Shown here: positions 1 to 4,439 of the stretch, piece after piece | Numbering within the stretch: the first letter of the stretch is position 1 | Layout: each line of letters starts with the position of its first letter | Assembly (NCBI GenBank): GCA_003022985.1 | Contig: PXTV01000015.1 | Span: 1 to 5,749, forward strand | Source: Bacteroidetes bacterium SW_11_45_7 | GTDB taxonomy: Bacteria > Bacteroidota > Bacteroidia > Chitinophagales > SW-11-45-7 | DNA: 5,749 bases | Reading direction: 5' to 3' | The notes under the pieces: model-generated | What the model saw: only the letters and a program-made list of their open reading frames with translations | Told to the model about the DNA's origin: nothing | Databases searched by the model: none | Program-made: the position numbers and the translations under genes

Positions 1-913
1 CGTCGATGATGGCGTAGTGATGGCCCCGCTGCATCAGCTGTTCGGGCCGCACGACGAACGAGTTGTCCCGCAGGTAGTCGAATCCGAACTCGTTGTTGGT
101 GCCATACGTGATGTCAGCCTCATAGGCCTCCTTTCGACCCTCCGTGTGGGGGTCGTAGCGGTTGACGCAGTCCACCGTGAGGCCGTGGAACTCGTAGAGC
201 GGCCCCATCCATTCGGTGTCGCGCTTAGCGAGGTAGTTGTTGACAGTAACAATATGTACGCCTTTCTCCACAAGACCATTCAGGTAGGCGGGCAATGTGG
301 CAGCCACGGTCTTTCCTTCACCTGTTGCCATCTCCGCAATTTTCCCCTGGTGTAGCACCAGGCCACCGATGAGCTGAACATCGTAGTGGACCATGTCCCA
401 TTTGATGCGGTTGCCACCGGCTATCCAGGTGTTGTAATACTTGCCCGTTTCACCGTTGATTTCGATATAATCACGATTGACGGAAAGGTCTTTATCCAGT
501 TGATCGGGGGTAATCTCGAGTGTATCGTTTTCCACAAACCGTCTGGCTGTTTCTTTTACCACTGCGAAACCCTCGGGAATTAATTGGTCCAGAATTTCTT
601 CTACCTGCTGGTCCCGCTGTTCATCAAGGCGATCGATCTCCTCGTAAATGGACTCTTTTTCTTCCACATCCATCGAGGGATTATCAGCAATGTTATCCCT
701 GTGCTCCTGGATGTCTTGATCGATGTCGGCCAGGTAGTCGGTTACCCGTTGCTGGAATTCGCTCGTTTTTGCCCGCAACTCATCATTGGTGAGAGATTGA
801 AGCTTCTCGAACTGTTCGTTAATTTCGTGGACACGCGGCCATAGTTGTTTCAGGTCCTTTTCGTGCTTGTCGCCAAATATCCTGGTGAGTGCCTTTTCGA
901 TGAATGCTTGCAT
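1..913 (-). CDS. secA: SecA preprotein translocase ATPase, N-terminal part (cut by window edge)
   Basis: SecA is the cytoplasmic ATPase motor that pushes unfolded preproteins through SecYEG. The frame is open from the ATG at 911-913 to the window edge, giving 304 residues plus one base. Residues 195-202 (MATGEGKT) are Walker A, with the catalytic Lys at 201. Helicase-like motifs follow at 222-232 ([11 protein letters not shown]) and 268-283 ([16 protein letters not shown]). The last residues, AIID, begin the Walker B 'IIDEVD', so the window cuts inside that motif. Walker A lies about 93 residues later than in E. coli SecA (Lys108). The extra length is an acidic, helical, coiled-coil-like stretch (about 50-110) and an insert (about 130-178) ending [13 protein letters not shown], both usual in Bacteroidota SecA. 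Residue 226 is Asn where most SecA proteins have Asp (VNDYLA). No Shine-Dalgarno sequence precedes the start. The rest of NBD1, the preprotein-binding domain, NBD2 and the C-terminal region lie outside the window. Identification is very secure. Confidence 0.98.
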   Translation of the reverse strand, partial: MQAFIEKALTRIFGDKHEKDLKQLWPRVHEINEQFEKLQSLTNDELRAKTSEFQQRVTDYLADIDQDIQEHRDNIADNPSMDVEEKESIYEEIDRLDEQRDQQVEEILDQLIPEGFAVVKETARRFVENDTLEITPDQLDKDLSVNRDYIEINGETGKYYNTWIAGGNRIKWDMVHYDVQLIGGLVLHQGKIAEMATGEGKTVAATLPAYLNGLVEKGVHIVTVNNYLAKRDTEWMGPLYEFHGLTVDCVNRYDPHTEGRKEAYEADITYGTNNEFGFDYLRDNSFVVRPEQLMQRGHHYAIID

Positions 914-994
914 ATCTCGATTCGACTTCTTGATTTATTGTATGCTGATTGGTTGAGAGAACATGCAGAGGGTATCTGTTTCCTCGTAAGGTAA

Positions 995-1002
995 CAAAAA
1001 TA
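995..1002 (-). promoter_or_regulatory. Possible secA promoter, -7 element
   Basis: Read on the minus strand this is TATTTTTG, an exact match to the Bacteroidota -7 consensus TAnnTTTG, about 80 bp upstream of the secA start. No clear TTTG -33 partner lies 19-21 nt further upstream, so this is half a promoter signal in AT-rich DNA and only a weak call. Confidence 0.35.
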
Positions 1003-1097
1003 GGATTAATTTCTATCCTTGCGGCCTTGAAGAGCTTACAGTGAAGCGGTAGACAATTGTTTGTAAGCGGCATCTTCAACAACAGATGGTTGCGAGA

Positions 1098-1128
1098 TTT
1101 GACCTTTCCAAGATGATTGGTATATTGT
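1098..1128 (+). promoter_or_regulatory. Candidate purD promoter (far upstream)
   Basis: TTTG at 1098-1101, a 19-nt spacer, then TATATTGT at 1121-1128. The spacing and -33 box fit the Bacteroidota pattern (TTTG, 19-20 nt, TAnnTTTG), but the -7 box is degenerate in its last two bases. If used, transcription would start near 1133-1136 and leave a purD leader of nearly 290 nt containing the palindromic element at 1218-1349. A promoter nearer to purD is not obvious. Confidence 0.35.
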
Positions 1129-1171
1129 TACCTTATCAGTAACGGTGGATGCTTGAATCGTATTGACCTTT
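1099..1171 (+). repeat. Direct repeat TTGACCTTT, two copies
   Basis: The 9-mer TTGACCTTT occurs at 1099-1107 and again at 1163-1171, 64 bp apart. Each is followed shortly by a similar AT-rich word, TATATTG at 1121 and TAAATTG at 1181. This may reflect tandem promoters or a repeated operator half-site, or it may be chance. Confidence 0.3.
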
Positions 1172-1246
1172 GCAAAAGGATAAATTGAAGCAGGCACCTA
1201 ATCAATACATAGGAATTCGTTTTTGGCCGGATTTATATCATTTCCT

Positions 1247-1304
1247 CCCTGCCCGTCCCTGCCCGTCCGGCAGGCGGGCGGCAGGCGGGCGGCAGGCTGG
1301 CCTG
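1247..1304. repeat. GC-rich hairpin made of short tandem units
   Basis: The left arm is two exact copies of CCCTGCCCGT (1247-1256, 1257-1266). After CCGG come two exact copies of CAGGCGGGCGG (1271-1281, 1282-1292) and a diverged third (1293-1304). The arms are imperfectly complementary: GCCCGT pairs with GCGGGC if G-U pairs are allowed. The tandem units suggest growth or shrinkage by slippage. Confidence 0.6.
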
Positions 1305-1306
1305 TA

Positions 1307-1322
1307 GTCCCTCCGGAGGGAC
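1307..1322. repeat. Perfect 16-bp palindrome
   Basis: GTCCCTCCGGAGGGAC reads identically on both strands. It is the innermost exact symmetry of the 132-bp element and would form a tight GC-rich stem or a dimeric protein-binding site. Confidence 0.7.
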
Positions 1323-1421
1323 ATATCAAGAGGTGTCCGGGCAAAAACGTAAGTTTACAACAATTGAAGCTTTTTAAGTATTATCTAAATGCCTACTTCA
1401 TAAGCATAAAATTGGATGCCC

Positions 1422-2690
1422 ATGAAGATATTACTATTAGGCGGAGGGGGACGCGAACATGCCCTGGCCTGGAAACTTTCGCAGAGTCCTGAATGCGATC
1501 AGCTGTGGATTGCGCCCGGAAATGGCGGCACTTCTCATTGCGGGGAAAACGTGGATGTAGCGGTAGATGATTTTGCCACCATAGGTGATTTTGTTTTGAC
1601 GAATGGTGTGAATACAGTTGTGGTTGGTCCGGAGGATCCGCTTGTGAACGGGATTCGGGATTATTTTGCCGGCCATGAGTCACTACAGGATGTTCATCTT
1701 ATAGGCCCATCCAAAGAAGCCGCTCAGCTGGAAGGAAGTAAGGCGTATGCAAAGGCATTCATGGAGGCGTTCAATATTCCAACTGCTGCAAGCCGTACGT
1801 TTGATGCCTCCACTGTTGAAGAAGGGGTGAAGTGGCTTTCCCAACAAACGCCTCCCTATGTGCTGAAGGCTGATGGACTGGCCTCCGGAAAGGGCGTGTT
1901 GGTGCTGGATGATCTTGCTACAGCTCAGCAAGAATTGCGCAACATGATCCAGGAAAAGAAATTTGGTGAGGCGAGCCAACGAGTTATTGTGGAAGAGCAT
2001 ATGAGCGGGCGTGAATTTTCGGTGTTTGCCTTAACGGATGGCTTATCGTGGAAGATTTTACCCGTGGCCAAGGATTACAAACGCATAGGAGAAAAAGGAA
2101 CGGGCGCTAATACCGGTGGGATGGGGGCTGTCTCACCGGTACCTTTTGTAGCAAAATCCCTTCTGGATAAGGTCAAAAGCAACATCCTCCAACCTACCAT
2201 CGATGGCTTACAGCAACGAGGACTGCATTATCAGGGCTTTTTGTACCTGGGCTTGATGGAGGTTGACGAGGAGCCCTATGTTGTGGAATACAACATTCGG
2301 TTGGGTGATCCCGAGGCTCAGGTGGTCTTGCTGCGCCTTAAGAGTGACCTGTTACCGTTATTGACAAGCATGAAGGAAGGTCGTTTGGCCGAACAAACGA
2401 TTAGCTACGAGCCCAATGCGGCTGCTTCGGTTGTTCTTGCTTCAGAAGGGTATCCCGGTAAGTATGAGAAGGGAAAAGTGATTTCCGGGCTCGATGATGT
2501 TCAGGATAGCTACATCTTTCATGCTGGCACCGAGAAGGATGATGATGGCCAACTCGTGACAAGTGGCGGGCGCGTGCTCTCCGTCAATTCGCTGTCAACG
2601 GACATTTTGTCGGCAGCTAAGCAGTCGATAGCAAATGCGGACAAGATCCAATACGAGGGCGAATACTTTAGGCGCGATATCGGGCATTAA
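1422..2690 (+). CDS. purD: Phosphoribosylamine-glycine ligase (GAR synthetase)
   Basis: PurD catalyses the second step of de novo purine synthesis in the cytoplasm, joining glycine to 5-phosphoribosylamine with ATP to give GAR. The 422-residue product is the normal length for the stand-alone bacterial enzyme. Residues 1-19 (MKILLLGGGGREHALAWKL) are the classic N-terminal motif. The ATP-grasp part shows KADGLASGKGV (149-159), EEHMSGREFSVF (191-202), DYKRIGEKGTGANTGGMGA (218-236) and the metal-binding EYNIRLGDPEAQ (289-300), where most homologues read EYNVRFGDPETQ. The C-terminal domain has VVLASEGYPGKYEKG (337-351) and TSGGRVLSV (380-388). An ATG at 1416 would add only Met-Pro; I chose 1422 because homologues begin MK(I/V)L. 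No Shine-Dalgarno is visible. It is divergent from secA and convergent with smpB, so probably monocistronic here and not clustered with other pur genes. Confidence 0.97.
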   Translation: MKILLLGGGGREHALAWKLSQSPECDQLWIAPGNGGTSHCGENVDVAVDDFATIGDFVLTNGVNTVVVGPEDPLVNGIRDYFAGHESLQDVHLIGPSKEAAQLEGSKAYAKAFMEAFNIPTAASRTFDASTVEEGVKWLSQQTPPYVLKADGLASGKGVLVLDDLATAQQELRNMIQEKKFGEASQRVIVEEHMSGREFSVFALTDGLSWKILPVAKDYKRIGEKGTGANTGGMGAVSPVPFVAKSLLDKVKSNILQPTIDGLQQRGLHYQGFLYLGLMEVDEEPYVVEYNIRLGDPEAQVVLLRLKSDLLPLLTSMKEGRLAEQTISYEPNAAASVVLASEGYPGKYEKGKVISGLDDVQDSYIFHAGTEKDDDGQLVTSGGRVLSVNSLSTDILSAAKQSIANADKIQYEGEYFRRDIGH

Positions 2691-2720
2691 AGAAATCGCT
2701 TTGCTCTTGGGAAGTATATC

Positions 2721-3176
2721 CTAATGCCGTTTCTTCAACTCGCGTTCAATGGCCCGCTTTTGGTCTTTTTCTTTCATGGTCTCGCGCTTATCGTAGATTT
2801 TCTTGCCCTTTGCCGGGCCAATTTCGAGTTTAGCCACACCCCGGTCATTGAAATATAAGCGGAGAGGGACAATCGTAAGACCTTTCTCCTGCACGCGTTC
2901 GCGCAGCTTTTTGAGTTCCCGCTTTTTGAGGAGCAGCTTTTTGGGCCGCGCTGGATCGTGGTTGTAGATGTTGCCCTTTTCGTACTCGGTGATGGTCATG
3001 CTTTTGACATAAAGCTCTGCCTTGTGGAAAAAACAAAAGGCCTCTTTAATAGAAGCTTTGCCCTTGCGGATCGACTTCACCTCAGTTCCTTTGAGCTGTA
3101 TGCCTGCTTCAATCCTGTCGAGGATCTCGAACTCGAAATAGGCCTTTTTATTTTTGATGTCAACTTTATCCTGCAT
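2721..3176 (-). CDS. smpB: SsrA-binding protein SmpB
   Basis: SmpB binds tmRNA and delivers it with EF-Tu to ribosomes stalled on broken mRNAs, where its C-terminal tail fills the empty decoding channel. The 151-residue protein is full length. Landmarks are the N-terminal NKKAYFEFEILDRIEAGI, LKGTEVKSIRKGKASIKEAF (about 28-47), the NHDPARPKKLLLKKREL block (about 72-88), GLTIVPLRLYFNDRG (about 99-113), and AKGKKIYDKRETMKEKD (about 122-138), the family signature. It ends in a very basic tail (KRAIERELKKRH). The ATG at 3174-3176 matches the usual family start. No Shine-Dalgarno and no convincing promoter could be found upstream; CAAA-type boxes around 3245 and 3321 each have a mismatch and lack a -33 partner. 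Its stop lies 30 bp from the convergent purD stop, with no clear terminator between them. The ssrA (tmRNA) gene is not in this window. Confidence 0.97.
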   Translation of the reverse strand: MQDKVDIKNKKAYFEFEILDRIEAGIQLKGTEVKSIRKGKASIKEAFCFFHKAELYVKSMTITEYEKGNIYNHDPARPKKLLLKKRELKKLRERVQEKGLTIVPLRLYFNDRGVAKLEIGPAKGKKIYDKRETMKEKDQKRAIERELKKRH

Positions 3177-3373
3177 GTCACATAATCTCGTTATCAGGGA
3201 TTGAAATTGCTCGTGTTCTTGTCCTCTATTAGCCGTTGCATCCGCAAAGATTCAACAACCAACTGTCATAGTCAGCCAATTTCCAACTCAGGGAGATGAA
3301 TTTCTCCCAGGTTAAGAAGGCAAATATCGCCACAAATACGGCAACTATCTTTTTTTCTAAGTTCCTTTTTTAC

Positions 3374-3419
3374 GGTTCTTATTTGTTCATTTCTTTTGAA
3401 TGAACAAAAGAAACGAACC
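3374..3419. repeat. AT-rich inverted repeat / hairpin
   Basis: TTTGTTCATT (3382-3391) and AATGAACAAA (3399-3408) form a perfect 10-bp stem around a 7-nt loop. Outside it GGTTC (3374-3378) and GAACC (3415-3419) pair again, with 3 nt on the left and 6 nt on the right unpaired. Beyond that, T-rich and A-rich flanks continue loosely complementary from about 3362 to 3427. There is no GC-rich stem, so it is not a standard terminator. Confidence 0.6.
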
Positions 3420-3578
3420 AAAGAAAATTCACCGCTGACTTAGCTTTTACGACCCACTAATTGGCTGTCTCGTTGCAGCGCAATCAAAGCCACTCACTCC
3501 TTGCTTTCTAATGGGCTCTATTGTTTATTGATTTCTTTCAATCTTTTGTAAGTAAAAGCTAAATCCCGGGTTCGTTTC
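3410..3578. repeat. Two-block inverted repeat flanking about 100 bp
   Basis: Two exact words occur in the same order on opposite strands. GAAACGAACC is at 3410-3419 and, inverted, at 3569-3578. TTAGCTTTTAC is at 3440-3450 and, inverted (GTAAAAGCTAA), at 3552-3562. The spacing between blocks differs between arms (20 versus 6 nt), as expected of two diverged copies of one repeat facing each other. Confidence 0.5.
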
Positions 3579-3729
3579 CTGATTGCTTTCACAAAGCCCA
3601 CGCGGCCGAGCCAGCCAAAAGTGGGTACCCCTTAAAACCTAAGTAGGCGGAATGACCAGGATCGAATATATGAGCTGGAACTTTTGAATTGTTTATTGCA
3701 TATGATCTACTGCAACGTTTATTGTTTAT
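3520..3729 (+). repeat. ATTGTTTAT-type direct repeats
   Basis: ATTGTTTATTG occurs exactly at 3520-3530 and 3688-3698, and its first nine bases occur again at 3721-3729. The words are AT-rich, so part of this may be composition. Confidence 0.35.
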
Positions 3730-3767
3730 CTGGCTTCATGAATAAATAAGGCGATGCATGATCAGTG

Positions 3768-3781
3768 ACGCATTTTTGCGT
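3768..3781 (-). terminator. Small hairpin just downstream of the thioesterase gene
   Basis: ACGCA-TTTT-TGCGT is a 5-bp stem with a 4-nt loop, about 10 bp past the stop of the minus-strand thioesterase gene. No T-run follows it in the direction of transcription, so it could be a weak terminator or mRNA end-stabilising hairpin at best. Confidence 0.2.
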
Positions 3782-3790
3782 TGAACTCTT

Positions 3791-4180
3791 TTACAGGTTT
3801 TCAAATAATTGGGTCAGTTTTTCCTTTTTGAGAATTTTCTGCCCCTGTTCGCCTTCAGCAATCAAGTGGTCATCCACATAAGCGCGGTAGGTGCAGATAA
3901 TTTCGTTCCGCTCGATCGATGAAACGGTTGCTTCAAACCTTACTTTCTGCCCGATTTTGGCTGGTGAATGGTGATGGACCGAAACCATTGTCCCAATCCC
4001 TTCTTCATCGGATTCCTTCATTTCGTGGACGAATAAACGGCAGGCCCATTCCGCATCACGTGCCAATGCAAATGTTGCATAAACAGGGTGGACGTCCTCC
4101 TGTTGGAAGCTTGCGGTTTCAGAAGCATCAACCACTTTCTCGTAGACTTTTCTGTCACCTGGTTGGAAAGATTGCTTCAT
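3791..4180 (-). CDS. FlK-type hotdog-fold acyl-CoA thioesterase
   Basis: This 129-residue protein is the length of a single hotdog domain and resembles the fluoroacetyl-CoA thioesterase (FlK) family. The core ATFALARDAEWACRLF (35-50), then GIGTMVSVHHHSPAKIG (61-77), lines up without gaps with FlK from its catalytic Thr to its catalytic His. The three FlK catalytic residues (Thr42, Glu50, His76) correspond to Thr36, Glu44 and His70, and Gly69 to Gly63. The segment before the Thr, which forms the lid in FlK, is about six residues shorter, and the position I align with FlK Arg120 is Gln114, so fluoroacetyl-CoA specificity is unlikely. It probably hydrolyses some small acyl-CoA in the cytoplasm; the substrate is unknown. 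There is no signal peptide or membrane segment. It stands alone, divergent from the metal transporter genes. The start at 4178-4180 gives a natural 'F.PGD' hotdog beginning; no Shine-Dalgarno is visible. FlK alignment is from memory. Confidence 0.85.
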   Translation of the reverse strand: MKQSFQPGDRKVYEKVVDASETASFQQEDVHPVYATFALARDAEWACRLFVHEMKESDEEGIGTMVSVHHHSPAKIGQKVRFEATVSSIERNEIICTYRAYVDDHLIAEGEQGQKILKKEKLTQLFENL

Positions 4181-4273
4181 GATTGGTAGCCATTCGAGTT
4201 GTTAGGATGCTGCGAATGAAAATACGGGTTATGCGAATATTCCGGAAATAGAGCAAACCGGTGTACGGAGGAG

Positions 4274-4302
4274 TTGATTATAACCTTAAAGTATGTAATC
4301 AA
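4274..4302. promoter_or_regulatory. 29-bp dyad, candidate operator
   Basis: The site has the form TTGATTA-4-CTT-A-AAG-4-TAATCAA, symmetric about the A at 4288, with 11 of 14 base pairs matching. It lies between the divergent thioesterase and TroA-type genes, 94 bp from the first start and 85 bp from the -33 box of the second. The length and central CTTnAAG core would suit a dimeric regulator. A metal-responsive repressor of the DtxR/MntR or Fur kind is a guess from the neighbouring gene, not from a consensus match. Confidence 0.45.
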
Positions 4303-4387
4303 GCAACCTGCGCAATTCCTGCCGGTAACAATGTCAAGAAGAATTTGGCGGACTTGGAACAATTTTTAGTGCTATCTAATTTTATGT

Positions 4388-4418
4388 TTTGGTGGGCGTA
4401 AAAACAAATGTACTTTTG
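4388..4418 (+). promoter_or_regulatory. Bacteroidota-type promoter of the metal uptake operon
   Basis: TTTG at 4388-4391 and TACTTTTG at 4411-4418, separated by 19 nt, match the phylum's -33/-7 consensus (TTTG, 19-20 nt, TAnnTTTG) exactly. Transcription would start near 4423-4426, leaving a leader of roughly 15 nt before the ATG at 4440. This also argues against the in-frame ATG at 4389, which would lie upstream of the transcript. Confidence 0.75.
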
Positions 4419-4422
4419 CCTT
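4401..4422. promoter_or_regulatory. Dyad overlapping the -7 element, candidate repressor site
   Basis: The sequence AA-2-CAAA-1-GTAC-1-TTTG-2-TT is symmetric around GTAC (4410-4413), with 8 of 11 positions paired. It covers the whole -7 element and reaches close to the expected transcription start, where a bound repressor would block RNA polymerase. Half of the symmetry comes from the promoter consensus itself (TTTG), which lowers its weight. Confidence 0.35.
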
Positions 4423-4439
4423 ATTCCAATAGTAACCTC

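Larger units (their letters stand above)
987..1135. repeat. 11-bp inverted repeat pair spanning the divergent promoter region
   Basis: TAAGGTAACAA at 987-997 and its exact complement TTGTTACCTTA at 1125-1135 face each other across 127 bp. Each copy sits at a promoter-like signal: the left overlaps the secA-facing -7 element and the right overlaps the end of the purD-facing candidate. The match is exact. A shared regulator-binding site is inference; chance cannot be excluded for an 11-mer in AT-rich sequence. Confidence 0.4.
1218..1349. repeat. 132-bp palindromic element with 13-bp terminal inverted repeats (REP/MITE-like)
   Basis: The ends are CGTTTTTGGCCGG (1218-1230) and CCGGGCAAAAACG (1337-1349), inverted repeats matching at 12 of 13 positions. 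Between them lie a GC-rich imperfect hairpin (1247-1304) and a perfect 16-bp palindrome (1307-1322). Composition changes sharply at both edges, from AT-rich flanks to a very GC-rich core. No open frame inside looks like a protein, and I see no clear target-site duplication. The design resembles a non-autonomous, dispersed palindromic repeat (REP- or MITE-like) lying in the purD leader. Dispersion elsewhere in the genome cannot be seen from one copy. Confidence 0.6.
914..1421. other. Divergent intergenic region between secA and purD
   Basis: About 500 bp separate the divergent secA and purD starts, and I see no credible gene here. The left half (914-1217) is AT-rich and holds a secA-facing -7-like element, a purD-facing promoter candidate and short repeats (TTGTTACCTTA inverted, TTGACCTTT direct). 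It also has a small inverted repeat, CCTTT-GCA-AAAGG, at 1167-1179. The middle (1218-1349) is a GC-rich palindromic element of quite different composition. The last 70 bp before purD are AT-rich again. The reading frame open across the GC-rich part (1223-1492) has low-complexity content and runs into purD out of frame, so it is not a gene. Confidence 0.7.
3177..3790. other. Gene-free region with degenerate inverted repeats
   Basis: About 610 bp upstream of smpB and downstream of the thioesterase gene hold no frame that resembles a protein on either strand. The region contains an AT-rich hairpin (3374-3419), a two-block inverted repeat (3410-3578), repeated ATTGTTTATTG words (3520-3729), a T-run at 3350-3356 and a small GC-rich patch (about 3600-3640). 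It looks like accumulated and decayed intergenic repeats. A small RNA cannot be excluded. Confidence 0.6.

Noticed and set aside
819..1082. Minus-strand open frame overlapping the secA start
   Set aside because: It overlaps the real secA N-terminus in another frame and resembles no protein family.
1218..1349. CRISPR array or intrinsic terminator in the GC-rich repeats
   Set aside because: The units are contiguous 10-11-mers without spacers, and no T-run follows the hairpins.
1416..1421. Upstream ATG for purD (adds Met-Pro)
   Set aside because: Family members start MK(I/V)L at the 1422 ATG; the difference is only two residues and cannot be decided absolutely.
1223..1492. Plus-strand open frame across the GC-rich element
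   Set aside because: Its protein is Pro/Gly/Arg-rich low complexity from the repeat, then runs out of frame into purD; no recognisable domain.
2691..2720. Terminator between the convergent purD and smpB genes
   Set aside because: The 30-bp gap has no stem-loop with a T-run on either strand.
3177..3790. tmRNA (ssrA) or tRNA gene near smpB
   Set aside because: No cloverleaf, TTCGA-type T-loop with acceptor stem, or tag-encoding frame could be recognised.
4389..4439. Upstream in-frame ATG for troA
   Set aside because: It would precede the predicted transcription start and place 17 extra residues before a normal lipoprotein signal peptide.
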